From Mitsuaria sp. 7 (GTDB lineage: Bacteria > Pseudomonadota > Gammaproteobacteria > Burkholderiales > Burkholderiaceae_C): 64,000 bases of DNA. Both the position numbers and the translations under genes were made by a program. Of this stretch, positions 8,935 through 18,067 are shown piece by piece (the first letter of the stretch is position 1; each line of letters begins with the position of its first letter). The DNA is taken from positions 186,001-250,000 of the forward strand of contig NZ_CP011514.1 in assembly GCF_001653795.1 (NCBI RefSeq), given 5' to 3'. A model generated the notes under the pieces. That model had not been told where the DNA came from. It did no database searches and was given only the letters and a program-made list of their open reading frames with translations.

Positions 8935-9657
8935 TCAGCGCAACACGTCGAGCAATCGATCGAGCCCGCCGTCATTGACGGCGACCATCGCCTGTTCCCG
9001 GACCTTGGGTTTGGCGTGATACGCGACGGACAGCCCGGCGGCGCCCATCATCGGCAGGTCGTTCGCGCCGTCGCCGACGGCGATGCACTGCGCGGGCGTG
9101 GCACCGATCTGTCCGGCGCAGGCCAGCATCATGCGGCGCTTCTCCTCGCCGTCGCAGATGTCGCCCCAGTCCTGCATCACGAGGCCGCCGGTCAGGCGGC
9201 CGTCGACGATCTCCAGCTCGTTGCTGCGGACGAAGTCCATGCCGAGCTCGGCGGCGACGAAACGGGTGAAGTAGGTGAAGCCGCCGGAGACCAGCACCAG
9301 CTTCAGGCCGGCGGCCTTCAGCGCGGCGCAGAGTTCGCGCGCGCCGGGATTGAAGCGGAGCCGTTCGCGCAGCACCTGCGCCAGCGCGTCCTCGCCGACG
9401 CCCTTCAGCAGCGCGAGTCTGCGGCGAAGGCTGTCCTTGAAGTCGGTGATCTCGCCGCGCATGGCGGCCTCGGTGATCGCGGCGACCTCGGCCTTGCGGC
9501 CCGCGGCGGCGGCGATCTCGTCGATGCACTCGATAGCGATCAGCGTCGAGTCCATGTCGAAGGCGGCGAGCTTGAAGTCGCTCAGCGCCAGCGGCGGCGT
9601 GAAGCCTTGCAGGACGAGCGGGGAGAGCGGGGCCGGGGAGATCGACGAGGAGGTCAT
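8935..9657 (-). CDS. serB: Phosphoserine phosphatase
   Basis: SerB removes phosphate from O-phosphoserine, the last step of serine synthesis. The 240-residue protein is a HAD hydrolase: motif I FDMDSTLI with the nucleophilic and acid/base aspartates (about 34-40), motif II LVLVSGGF (about 122), and motif IV GDGANDLPMM (about 193-202) binding magnesium. ECIDEIA after motif I is typical of SerB. There is no N-terminal ACT domain, as in the shorter form of the family. The following gene in the same direction encodes the GAF-GGDEF-EAL protein. Confidence 0.95.
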   Translation of the reverse strand: MTSSSISPAPLSPLVLQGFTPPLALSDFKLAAFDMDSTLIAIECIDEIAAAAGRKAEVAAITEAAMRGEITDFKDSLRRRLALLKGVGEDALAQVLRERLRFNPGARELCAALKAAGLKLVLVSGGFTYFTRFVAAELGMDFVRSNELEIVDGRLTGGLVMQDWGDICDGEEKRRMMLACAGQIGATPAQCIAVGDGANDLPMMGAAGLSVAYHAKPKVREQAMVAVNDGGLDRLLDVLR

Positions 9658-9774
9658 GCGGGCGGGGGCGGGCGGGGGCGGTCAGCGGCTTGAATGCGGA
9701 AGATCCCCGCCGATGATCATCCTGATCGGTCGACGGGGACGGGCGGGAGCTTAGCGCACTCGCCGAGGCACGCC

Positions 9775-10356
9775 TCAGCGCACATGAGATGAGGCGTAAC
9801 CGGCGGCCGTTGAACGAGACATCCACACCGCTGATGCCTGAGCCGGGGCTGAGCGCGTCGCGCCCCAGCGCGATGCGTATGTTGCGGCCGGCTCCGCGAC
9901 TCCGGGCGTCGGGCGCTTGCCAGCGTCTTCCGGCGCCAGCCAGTTCTCGAGCTTGAGCCCTTCCACGCGCTCGAAGCCCCGATCGTTGCTGATCAAGGTC
10001 GCGCCCAGCGCCATGGCGTGCGCGGCGATGGCGACGTCGAACTGCTGGAGCGGTTCGCCACAACGCTCGAGTCGCGCCAGGATGCAGGCATAGAGATCAG
10101 AGAACCACAGATCCGGCCTCAGATACTCGACCTGGATGCCACGCATCAGTTCACGCAATTGCCGCTCCTTGCGCGGAGAAGGGGTCTTCTCAAGACCGGC
10201 GAAGATCTCCGCCTGGACGATCACGCTGATGGCGATCCGCCCCTGCAGCGCATCGAAGCGCTCCTGGCAGCAAAGGCGGCGCGCCTTCTCCGGCGGCTCC
10301 ATCAGGCAGCTCACGATGTTGGTGTCGAGCATGTACAGCGGTTCAGCAAGCGGCAT
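9775..10356 (-). CDS. PIN-domain ribonuclease, VapC-like toxin
   Basis: A 193-residue protein beginning MPLAEPLYMLDTNIVSCLM at 10356. The PIN active site looks complete: Asp in LDTNIV, Glu in VIVQAEIFAGL, Asp in FDVAIAAHA, and the SNDRGFERV segment, so a magnesium-dependent RNase is expected. The PIN fold should end near VEGLKLENWL; about 50 further residues of low-complexity Ala/Ser/Arg sequence follow, probably read-through of formerly non-coding DNA after loss of the original stop. The start overlaps the end of the upstream gene by 14 bases, the usual arrangement of an antitoxin followed by its toxin. No classical VapB is present; the upstream protein is of unknown family. Confidence 0.78.
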   Translation of the reverse strand: MPLAEPLYMLDTNIVSCLMEPPEKARRLCCQERFDALQGRIAISVIVQAEIFAGLEKTPSPRKERQLRELMRGIQVEYLRPDLWFSDLYACILARLERCGEPLQQFDVAIAAHAMALGATLISNDRGFERVEGLKLENWLAPEDAGKRPTPGVAEPAATYASRWGATRSAPAQASAVWMSRSTAAGYASSHVR

Positions 10357-10768
10357 GAGTCGCCTCCCAGGCTTGGTAGCGCGCGCGGCGAATGAGATCC
10401 TCTTCAGGGCCGTCCCCCCAATCGTCGAGGCCACCCACTCGACCCCGCACGGGCTTGCCGTAGTTTTCCGGCAGATAGGGGCAAGTCTCGCAACCCTCGC
10501 GGGCATGCACCATGATGCGCTGGTACCGTTTGCTCTCGCAGATCGCGCGGACGAAGGAGTCCGGATCATTGACGCGGTCGTCCGGCGGCAAATGCTGGCA
10601 CGCCAGGCAGGTGCTCGCGTACTCGCGCCCCCGGTACTTGCCCGCGATCTCGGCATCGCGTGCGGCTTCCCAGGCGTCGTCTTCCGCCTGTTCCCGCGCG
10701 AGGCGGGCAGCCATCGATTCGATGGGTTGATCCGTCGTTGAAGAGGTCAGGGGTTGATGCATCGGCAT
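10343..10768 (-). CDS. Cys-rich protein of unknown function overlapping the PIN gene
   Basis: No family is recognised. The product (about 141 residues) has an acidic helical N-terminus (AARLAREQAEDDAWEAARDA) and a C-terminal half with paired cysteines: CLACQHLPPDD, a single Cys in RAICESKRY, then CETCPYLPENYGKP, suggesting one zinc or iron-sulphur site. It ends with the acidic stretch GGLDDWGDGPEEDLIRRA. Two nearby ATG codons (10768 and 10762) are possible starts; TGGGG lies six bases ahead of the second. The last 14 bases overlap the PIN-domain gene, so the two are co-translated and this protein takes the place usually held by an antitoxin. It carries no recognisable DNA-binding domain of the ribbon-helix-helix, AbrB or Phd type. 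Confidence 0.6.
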   Translation of the reverse strand: MPMHQPLTSSTTDQPIESMAARLAREQAEDDAWEAARDAEIAGKYRGREYASTCLACQHLPPDDRVNDPDSFVRAICESKRYQRIMVHAREGCETCPYLPENYGKPVRGRVGGLDDWGDGPEEDLIRRARYQAWEATHAAC

Positions 10769-10896
10769 CCCCAGAAGTTGAGAAGTCGTCAGTCTAGGGA
10801 GCGGTTCCTCCGCGGTCATTGACTCGAACTGGTGGACGTGCCGGTCGTCTTCCAGCAATTCAAGTGAGGTCCAGTCACTTCTCCGGATTGCCATTG

Positions 10897-10925
10897 AAAA
10901 CGGCGGCCGGAGCCGCCGTTTCATC
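10897..10925 (-). terminator. Intrinsic terminator after mfd
   Basis: The inverted repeat AAACGGCGGC (10898-10907) / GCCGCCGTTT (10912-10921) has a CGGA loop and is flanked on the minus strand by TTTTC. It lies 25 bases downstream of the mfd stop codon in the direction of mfd transcription. Confidence 0.75.
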
Positions 10926-10945
10926 GCTGCGAAGCAGACCTTAGA

Positions 10946-13900
10946 TCAGGCCTGCGCCACCGGCGCGCCGAGCAGCCGCAGCACCTCGCGCACGGCCTGC
11001 GCGCGGTCCTTCGGATCGGTGAGCGCCTTGTCGATGCGCAGCTTCTCGTTGCCCACCAGCTTGATGTTGCGGTTCTTCTGCACGAGCTCGATGACGCGCA
11101 TCGGATCGATGGGCGGGTTGGGCCGGAAGTTGATGTTGATGACGCTGGGCGCCGCGTCGATCTTCATCACGCCGTAGGGCTTGGCCAGCACGCGCAGGCG
11201 GTGCGTGTCGAACAGCGTCTGGCCCTGCGCGGGCAGCTTGCCGAAGCGGTCGGTGATCTCCTCGAGCATCGCGTCGATCTGCTCGGCGCGGTCCGCCGTC
11301 GCGAGCCGCTTGTACAGCGACAGCCGCTGGTGCACGTCGCCGCAGTAGGCGTCGGGCAGCAGCGCGGGGGCGTGCAGGTTGATCTCGGTCGTGGCCGACA
11401 AGGGGCTGAGCAGGTCCGGCTCGCGGCCGGCCTTGAGCGAGCGCACGGCCTCGGACAGCATCTCGTTGTAGAGCTGGAAACCGATCTCCATCATGTTGCC
11501 GCTCTGGTGCTCGCCCAGCACCTCGCCGGCGCCGCGGATCTCCAGGTCGTGCATCGCGAGGTAGAAGCCCGAGCCCAGTTCCTCCATCGCCTGGATCGCG
11601 TCCAGCCGCTGCGCCGCCTGCTTGGTCAGGCCCTCGACGTCCGGCACCATCAGGTAGGCATAGGCCTGGTGATGCGAGCGGCCGACGCGGCCGCGCAGCT
11701 GGTGCAGCTGCGCCAGGCCGAACTTGTCGGCGCGGCTGATGACGATGGTGTTGGCGCTGGGCACGTCGATGCCGGTCTCGATGATGGTCGAGCACAGCAG
11801 CACGTTGTGCTTGCCGCCGACGAACTCGCGCATCACGCGCTCCAGCTCGCGCTCGGGCATCTGGCCGTGGGCGACGACGATGCGCGCCTCTGGCAGCAGT
11901 TCCTCGAGCTTCATGCGGCGGTTCTCGATGGTCTCGACCTCGTTGTGCAGGAAGTAGACCTGCCCCCCGCGCTTGAGCTCGCGCAGGATGGCCTCGCGGA
12001 TGGTGCCGCTGGTCTCGCTGCGCACGAAGGTCTTGATCGCCAGGCGCCGCTGCGGCGCGGTGGCGATGACGCTCAGGTCGCGCAGGCCCTCCAGCGCCAT
12101 GCCCAGCGTGCGCGGGATCGGCGTGGCGGTCAGCGTCAGCACGTCGACCTCGGCGCGCATCGCTTTCATCGCCTCCTTGTGGCGCACGCCGAAGCGGTGC
12201 TCCTCGTCGATGACGAGCAGCCCCAGGCGCATGAACTTCACGTCCGGCGACAGCAGCTTGTGCGTGCCGATGACGATGTCGATCGAGCCGTCGGCCAGGC
12301 CCTCCATCGCCGCCTTGATCTCCTTGGCGGAGCGGAAGCGGCTCATCTCGGCGACCTTCACCGGCCAGCGGCCGAAGCGGTCGACGATGTTCTGGTAATG
12401 CTGCTCGGCCAGCAGCGTCGTCGGCGCCAGCAGCGCGACCTGCTTGCCGCCCATCACCGCCACGAAGGCGGCGCGCAGCGCGACCTCGGTCTTGCCGAAA
12501 CCGACGTCGCCGCACACCAGCCGGTCCATCGGCCGGGGGCTGATCATGTCCTGGATGACGGCGTGGATCGCGGCGCGCTGGTCGGGCGTCTCCTCGAAGC
12601 CGAAGCTCGCGGCGAAGGCCTCGTAGTCGTGCGGCGAGTAGCGGAAGGCATGCCCCTCGCGCGCGGCGCGGCGGGCGTAGAGGTTGAGCAGCTCGGCGGC
12701 GGTGTCGCGCACCTGCTCGGCGGCCTTGCGCCTGGCCTTGTCCCACTGGCCCGATCCCAGCCGGTGCAGCGGCGCTTCCTCGGCGCTGACGCCGGTGTAG
12801 CGGCTGATCAGGTGCAGCTGCGCGACCGGCACGTAGAGCGTGGCCTTGTCGGCGTACTCGAGGTGGAGGAACTCGCTGGGGCCGTCGCCCAGGTCGATGT
12901 TGATCAGGCCGAGGTAGCGGCCGATGCCGTGGTTGGTGTGCACCACCGGATCGCCGACCTTCAGCTCGGACAGGTCCTTGATCAGCGCGTTGACGTCGCT
13001 GACCTGCTCCTGCTTGCGCCGGCGGCGCGTGGTGGGCGTGGTCGCGAAGAGCTCGGTCTCGGTGAGGAGCTGGATCTGGCGGCCTTCGTCCGGTTCATGC
13101 CAGAAGAAGCCCGCGGCCAGCGGCGCGGCGGTGATGGCGAAGCGCTCGTCCTTGTTGGCCTCGAACTCGGCCAGGTCCTTCACCGACGGCGGATCGATCT
13201 TGTTGTCGCGCAGCAGTTCGAGCAGGCTCTCGCGGCGGCCTTCGCTCTCGGCCAGCAGCAGCACGCGGAAGCTCGTGGACTTCAGGTGCGCGGCCAGACG
13301 CGCCAGCGGTTCCTGCGCGCCGCGCTCGACGCTCACGTCGGGCAGCGGGCGCGCGTAGTCGACGGGCTCCTGGCCGCGCACGGCCAGCACCGCGTGGCGG
13401 TGCGTCGCGGTGAAGAACTCCTCGGGCCGCAGGAAGATCTCCTCGGGCGCCAGGATCGGCCGGTCCGGGTCGTGCTGCAGGAAGCGGTGGCGCTCGCGGG
13501 TGTCGGTCCAGTAGCGCTGCAGCGCCTCGTCGACCTCGCCGTGCAGCACGAGTCCGGCCTCGGCGGGCACGTAGTCGAACACGCTGGCGACCTCGTCGAA
13601 GAACAGCGGCAGGTAGTACTCGATGCCGCCCGTGGCCAGGCCCGTGTCGATGTCCTTGTAGATGCGCGACTTGGTCGGATCGCCGTCCATCTTCTCGCGC
13701 CAGCGGGCGCGGAAGGCCTTGCGCGACGCCTCGTCCATGGGGAACTCGCGCCCGGGCAGCAGGCGCACTTCCGGCACCGGGTAGAGCGAGCGCTGCGAGT
13801 CCGGATCGAACACGCGGATGGAATCCACCTCGTCGCCGAAGAGGTCCACGCGGTAGGGCACCAGCGAGCCCATCGGGTAGAGGTCGATCAGCCCGCCGCG

Positions 13901-14413
13901 CACCGCGTACTCGCCGGGCGAGACGACCTGGCTGACGTGCTGGTAGCCGCCCAGCGTGAGCTGGCGCTTGAGGCCGGCCTCGTCCAGGCGCTGCTTCTGG
14001 CGGAAGTTGAAGGTGGTCGCGGCGAGGAAGGACGGCGGCGCCAGCCGGGTCAGCGCGGTGGTCGCGGGCAGCAGCACGACGTCGAGGTCGCGCTCCGCCA
14101 CCGGCTTCCCGTTCGCCTGCAGCAACCGCCACAGCGTGGCCAGCCGTTCGGAGATCAGGTCCTGGTGCGGGCTGAAGCTGTCATACGGCAAGGTCTCCCA
14201 GTCGGGGAAGACGGCGACGCGCAGTTCGGGCGCGAAGAACTTGAGTTCGTCCTCCAGGCGCTGCGTGTCGCCGGGCTCGGCGGTGACGATGAGCGTCAGC
14301 CGGCCGGCGGCCTGCTGCTGCCGCGCGAAGCGGGCGAGCAGCAGCGCGTCGGCGGAGCCGGTGGGACGGGGCAGGGTGAAGCGTTTGCCGGGGGAGATCG
14401 TGGACAGCTGCAT
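10946..14413 (-). CDS. mfd: Transcription-repair coupling factor
   Basis: Mfd pushes stalled RNA polymerase off damaged DNA and recruits UvrA. The 1155-residue length matches the family. Visible parts are the N-terminal UvrB-like region (LFPDWETLPYDSFSPHQDLI), the RNA polymerase-interacting domain beginning near GDPVVHTNHGIGRYLGL (about 490), the RecG-type translocase with Walker A GDVGFGKTEVALRAAFV (about 638), the DEEH box in VIDEEHRFGV (about 736), LTATPIPRTL, and the TRG/motif VI region QLRGRVGRSHHQAYAYL, followed by the C-terminal domain. The ATG at 14413 (MQLSTISPGKRFTLPRP) starts the conserved part; the frame is open upstream but without family features. A terminator follows the gene. 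Confidence 0.97.
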   Translation of the reverse strand: MQLSTISPGKRFTLPRPTGSADALLLARFARQQQAAGRLTLIVTAEPGDTQRLEDELKFFAPELRVAVFPDWETLPYDSFSPHQDLISERLATLWRLLQANGKPVAERDLDVVLLPATTALTRLAPPSFLAATTFNFRQKQRLDEAGLKRQLTLGGYQHVSQVVSPGEYAVRGGLIDLYPMGSLVPYRVDLFGDEVDSIRVFDPDSQRSLYPVPEVRLLPGREFPMDEASRKAFRARWREKMDGDPTKSRIYKDIDTGLATGGIEYYLPLFFDEVASVFDYVPAEAGLVLHGEVDEALQRYWTDTRERHRFLQHDPDRPILAPEEIFLRPEEFFTATHRHAVLAVRGQEPVDYARPLPDVSVERGAQEPLARLAAHLKSTSFRVLLLAESEGRRESLLELLRDNKIDPPSVKDLAEFEANKDERFAITAAPLAAGFFWHEPDEGRQIQLLTETELFATTPTTRRRRKQEQVSDVNALIKDLSELKVGDPVVHTNHGIGRYLGLINIDLGDGPSEFLHLEYADKATLYVPVAQLHLISRYTGVSAEEAPLHRLGSGQWDKARRKAAEQVRDTAAELLNLYARRAAREGHAFRYSPHDYEAFAASFGFEETPDQRAAIHAVIQDMISPRPMDRLVCGDVGFGKTEVALRAAFVAVMGGKQVALLAPTTLLAEQHYQNIVDRFGRWPVKVAEMSRFRSAKEIKAAMEGLADGSIDIVIGTHKLLSPDVKFMRLGLLVIDEEHRFGVRHKEAMKAMRAEVDVLTLTATPIPRTLGMALEGLRDLSVIATAPQRRLAIKTFVRSETSGTIREAILRELKRGGQVYFLHNEVETIENRRMKLEELLPEARIVVAHGQMPERELERVMREFVGGKHNVLLCSTIIETGIDVPSANTIVISRADKFGLAQLHQLRGRVGRSHHQAYAYLMVPDVEGLTKQAAQRLDAIQAMEELGSGFYLAMHDLEIRGAGEVLGEHQSGNMMEIGFQLYNEMLSEAVRSLKAGREPDLLSPLSATTEINLHAPALLPDAYCGDVHQRLSLYKRLATADRAEQIDAMLEEITDRFGKLPAQGQTLFDTHRLRVLAKPYGVMKIDAAPSVININFRPNPPIDPMRVIELVQKNRNIKLVGNEKLRIDKALTDPKDRAQAVREVLRLLGAPVAQA

Positions 14414-14678
14414 GGCGCACAAATGAGAACAGCCCCGGGAAGGGGCTCGGGGGAATTGTAGGGAGCCCGCCGCGACACGGCGTGACAGGAGCGACAAGCG
14501 CACCTTCAGGCAAGCCTTGGTGCCCGCCTCGTGGTGCTTGCAGGAGCAGTCGGCGTACCCGGCGGGTGGTTCCTGATGCATTCCAGGATCGTTGGGGCGA
14601 GAGGGAGGGAGTGCACTGGCGCCGCTGGCGGATCGCGGTCATTGGCGGGACGGGGACCGGTCTCAAGAATGCCGGTGC

Positions 14679-16226
14679 ATGAAATCACTTCTCAGCTTGA
14701 TGTTGGCCTTGGCGGGGGATGCCATGGCCGAAGGCGGCACGGCGGCGCGCCTGCGCATCGACGGCCTCACGGTGCTAGACGCCGAGGCGCTGGCCCGCGA
14801 ACTCGTGCCGACGGCGTCGGCGCGCGGGTCCGAAGCCGATCTCCGTGCCCTGGCGCACGCGGTGCAGGCTCGCGTGCGCGCAGCCGGTCGGCCGTTCGCG
14901 CGGGCCTACCTCGCGCCCTCGACGCCGGATCCCCTCACGGGGCGGACGACGCCGCGTATCCGCGTGGTCGAGGGCACCTACGGCCGCGTCGACCTCCGCG
15001 GCGGTGCCGCCGGCGAGGCGGCGGCGTGGTTCGACGAGCTGCGTCCCGGGCGTCCCATCGGCGACGAACTCGAGCAGCAGGTGCAGGCCTTGTCGCGCCT
15101 GCCGGGCGTGTCGATCAGCGCCGGTCTGTCACCGGGCCGCGAGGTGGGCGAGGGCGACGTCGCGCTGGTCGTCGAACAGACGCGCCGATGGAGCCTGGAC
15201 CTGCGCGTCGACAACCATGGCAACCGGTACGCCGGGCGCGAGCGCGCCAGCGTGGCGGGGCATGTGAACGGACTGATCGTCTTCGGGGATCGGCTGACCG
15301 CCAGCGCCGGTGCGAACAGCGGCAAAGGCTGGGATGGCGTTGCGGCCTACCAGGTCCCGCTGGGCAGGCGCGGCGCGCGGGTGTCGGTGACGGCCAGCCG
15401 GCATCACTACGAGCTGGGCGGCGAGTTCGCCCGGCTCGGCGCGCAGGGGCAGGTCGATGCGATGGGGACGACGGCCGTCGTCCCGCTGACGACGGCAGGA
15501 CCGCGTCGCCTGAGCTGGCAGATCGGCGTGGAGGATCGTCGCATGGTCAACGAACACAGGGCGGTGGCGCTCGCGGATCCGCGTCGCGCGCTGGCGGTCA
15601 CGACGGGCCTGCAGGCGGTCATCGTGCCGTCCGCGGGCAGCGTGGCCTGGGGCGGCGTGTCGGCGGAGGTCGGCGACGTGCGCCTGCGTGACGCTTCCGC
15701 GGCGGCGCTCGATGCGGCGGGTGCGCGATCGGCGGGGGAATATCTGGTGCTGTCGGTCGATGCGGCGCTGCTCCGGCAGTGGCGCGCCTGGGGATTGCTG
15801 CTGCGCGGCAGCGGGCAGATCGCGGACAGCAACCTGGACGCCTCGAAGAAGTTTTCGCTGGGCGGCGCGCGCAGCGTGCGGGCGTGGCCGATGGGGGAAA
15901 CCTCCGGCGATCACGGCGTGCTGGCGCAGATGGAGCTGCGGTACCGATGGCAGGCCACGGAACCCTTCGCATTCGTCGATGCCGGGCGGGTGAAGTTCAA
16001 CCACACGCCGTGGGATGCGGCCGATCGCTGGGGCAGCCGCGCGGGCGCCATGCCGCACGGACGCGTGCTGGCCGGCGCGGGTCTGGGGCTGCGCTGGCGA
16101 CACGGACCGTGGAGCGCGGACGGCACGGTGGGATGGCGCCTCGGCACGGCGTTGCAACGGCGGTCGCTGACGGACCCGGAGGCCAGTGCGCCGCAGGTCT
16201 GGGTGAACGTGAACTACGCGCTGTGA
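14679..16226 (+). CDS. TpsB outer-membrane transporter (ShlB/FhaC/HecB family)
   Basis: The outer-membrane partner of a two-partner secretion system. The 515-residue protein starts at 14679 with a signal peptide (MKSLLSLMLALAGDAMAEGG), followed by a POTRA-type region (about 25-165, with RLRIDGLTVLDAEALARELV and IRVVEGTYGRVDLRGG) and a 16-strand barrel region. Within the barrel is the family motif KFSLGGARSVRAWPMGE (about 390), whose Arg lines the pore loop, and it ends in a C-terminal beta strand with aromatic/hydrophobic alternation (VWVNVNYAL). The secreted partner TpsA is encoded 32 bases downstream, so the pair is an operon. The upstream 265 bases separate it from the divergent mfd. Confidence 0.9.
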   Translation: MKSLLSLMLALAGDAMAEGGTAARLRIDGLTVLDAEALARELVPTASARGSEADLRALAHAVQARVRAAGRPFARAYLAPSTPDPLTGRTTPRIRVVEGTYGRVDLRGGAAGEAAAWFDELRPGRPIGDELEQQVQALSRLPGVSISAGLSPGREVGEGDVALVVEQTRRWSLDLRVDNHGNRYAGRERASVAGHVNGLIVFGDRLTASAGANSGKGWDGVAAYQVPLGRRGARVSVTASRHHYELGGEFARLGAQGQVDAMGTTAVVPLTTAGPRRLSWQIGVEDRRMVNEHRAVALADPRRALAVTTGLQAVIVPSAGSVAWGGVSAEVGDVRLRDASAAALDAAGARSAGEYLVLSVDAALLRQWRAWGLLLRGSGQIADSNLDASKKFSLGGARSVRAWPMGETSGDHGVLAQMELRYRWQATEPFAFVDAGRVKFNHTPWDAADRWGSRAGAMPHGRVLAGAGLGLRWRHGPWSADGTVGWRLGTALQRRSLTDPEASAPQVWVNVNYAL

Positions 16227-16258
16227 GGCGCACCGAGGGCGACGGCGTGGAGACAACG

Positions 16259-18064
16259 ATGATCGATGCAAGGATGACGACGCGCAGGCGCAGCCTGACC
16301 GCGGCGATGGCGGCCGCGGGCCTGCTGATGCTGGCGGGCGAAGCACGCTCGCAGTTGCCGCAGGGACACACGGTCCGGCAGGGCGAGGTGGACGTCCAGG
16401 TGACCGGGCAGGCGATGACGATCACGCAGACGTCGGCGGCGGCGAAGCTCGATTGGCAGAGCTTCGACATCGGCAGGGACCATGCGGTGAGGATCGAGCA
16501 GCCGACCGTCGACGCGTTCCTCGTGAACCGCGTGACGGGGTCGACGCAGAGCTGGATCGACGGGGCGCTCACCGCGAAGGGCCGGGTGTTCCTCATCAAT
16601 CCGAACGGCGTCATGTTCGGGTCGACGGCAGCGGTCGATGTGGGCGGTCTGGTGGCGGCGGGCATGCGCCTGTCGGATGAACAGATGCGGGATGCCCTGG
16701 CGCCCGGGCTGTCGACGCTGGCCGGAGACTCCCAAGTGGCGAACGTCGGCAGCATCGTGGTCAGGGAAGGCGGCGTCGCCACATTCGCCGCGGACCGTGT
16801 GCAGCTGGATGGACGCGTGGACGTGTCCAGGAGCGGCGCGTTGATCGTCGAGAGCGGAACCTCCGTCGAGATCTCCCGCGGCGTGCGAGCCGGCCGGTCG
16901 ATCCAGATCCGGTCGGCGGCTTCGCTCGCCGTCTCCGACGGCGCGGGCCACAACCGGCTGTCGTCGCGGAAGATCCAGTCGTGGCTCGACGCGGGCGCGC
17001 AGGTTCAGCTGACATCCGACCGGTCGATGACGGTCGATGGGACGGTTGAGGCCGACGGCGCCGCGACAGCCGGCCTCTCGCTGGAGGCGACGGGCGGCGA
17101 CATCGAGATCAACAGCGACATCCTGGTCGGCGCGGGCGACGTCGCGATGAAGGTCGGACCGGGTCGCATCGTGATGGCGGAAGGGACGGAGATCAGGACC
17201 GGCGATGGCAAGGTGAGCTTCGTCGCTTTGCCGTTGAACGAGCCGACCGACGTCGTCGTTCGTCTGTCGAGGGTCCATGCACCGGAGCTAATGATCGACA
17301 TTCCCGGCTTTGCGTACTTTGAACCCTTCGAGAAGGACTTCGACGGGAGTCGCCATGCGGATCCCCGAGTCCACTACTCCGGAGCGTTCTACGCGCTGAA
17401 CGAAGGCAGTAATCTGCGGGCGCACTCGAATACCTATGAGTTCGCCGATCCGCTGCCGGGCAAGAACAAGGTCATCAACGGCGTCTTGCGACTGACTGGT
17501 TTCAATGGGGATGCGACCACGGCAATCCCCCTGCGGGCCCACGGAGAAGCCTCGATCCGCGGGGCGCTGCCGATCGCCGTCCCCGAGGGATCGGTGGGGG
17601 TTGGCATCGATCCTCCTGCGACCGATGTCGACGTGGAGATCGAGCCCACACCGCCCATCGTTCCGCCGATTTCCTCGACGTCCAGCGGTTCCACATCGCC
17701 GGACGTTCCGGAAGCGCAGACCGGCGCTGAGGCGCAAGTGATGGCATCGCCGCCGCCTCCTACGGCATTGCCGGCCCGCCCGGAAACGCCTGCGAGCCTG
17801 GAGATTCCGATCAAAGCGGACAGGCGGGTCGATCCGGCGATGCCGGTCGAGGCAAAGTCACCGCCTGTCGCGGAGACGCGCAGCGACACCGCACGCATGC
17901 CCCTGGCCGTCCGTCGCGCCATCGGCTGCGAAGAGCGGCGAGGCGTTCCGATGGCGGCGACCTGTGAGCGCGCGGCGATCCCGACGCCCGTCCCTGCGGC
18001 GCCAGGGGTGTTCGGAGGCATCCGGCTCCCCGCGGAGGCGAGCATCCCGGCGCCCCGCCGCTGA
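16259..18064 (+). CDS. TpsA secreted protein with filamentous-haemagglutinin N-terminal domain
   Basis: A 601-residue exoprotein. The N-terminus (MTTRRRSLTAAMAAAGLLML) is a signal peptide. The TPS secretion domain follows (about 30-270): LDWQSFDIGRDHAVRI, NRVTGSTQSWIDGAL and the diagnostic LINPNGVMFGS near residue 113. The region after about residue 340 has no repeats of adhesin type; from about 450 it becomes a Pro/Ser/Thr/Ala-rich stretch with a final Cys pair (IGCEERRGVPMAATCER). There is no contact-dependent-inhibition toxin domain and no immunity gene downstream, and it is far shorter than typical haemagglutinins. A later ATG at 16274 is an alternative start. Function is probably adhesion or surface attachment, by inference only. 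Confidence 0.85.
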   Translation: MIDARMTTRRRSLTAAMAAAGLLMLAGEARSQLPQGHTVRQGEVDVQVTGQAMTITQTSAAAKLDWQSFDIGRDHAVRIEQPTVDAFLVNRVTGSTQSWIDGALTAKGRVFLINPNGVMFGSTAAVDVGGLVAAGMRLSDEQMRDALAPGLSTLAGDSQVANVGSIVVREGGVATFAADRVQLDGRVDVSRSGALIVESGTSVEISRGVRAGRSIQIRSAASLAVSDGAGHNRLSSRKIQSWLDAGAQVQLTSDRSMTVDGTVEADGAATAGLSLEATGGDIEINSDILVGAGDVAMKVGPGRIVMAEGTEIRTGDGKVSFVALPLNEPTDVVVRLSRVHAPELMIDIPGFAYFEPFEKDFDGSRHADPRVHYSGAFYALNEGSNLRAHSNTYEFADPLPGKNKVINGVLRLTGFNGDATTAIPLRAHGEASIRGALPIAVPEGSVGVGIDPPATDVDVEIEPTPPIVPPISSTSSGSTSPDVPEAQTGAEAQVMASPPPPTALPARPETPASLEIPIKADRRVDPAMPVEAKSPPVAETRSDTARMPLAVRRAIGCEERRGVPMAATCERAAIPTPVPAAPGVFGGIRLPAEASIPAPRR

Positions 18065-18067
18065 CGT

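Noticed and set aside
9658..9774. Promoter or terminator in the gap between serB and the PIN gene
   Set aside because: GC-rich repeats such as GGGCGGGGGC and a GATGATCATC palindrome are present but no clear stem with a T-run or promoter elements.
11201..14461. 1086-codon plus-strand open frame opposite mfd
   Set aside because: Composition artefact of high-GC coding sequence; mfd on the minus strand has all family motifs.
15779..16258. Upstream extension of the TpsA frame into the TpsB gene
   Set aside because: The extension is non-protein-like; the signal peptide starts after the ATG at 16259.
16259..18064. Contact-dependent inhibition system
   Set aside because: The TpsA is short, lacks the VENN-type boundary and a toxin domain, and no small immunity gene follows.
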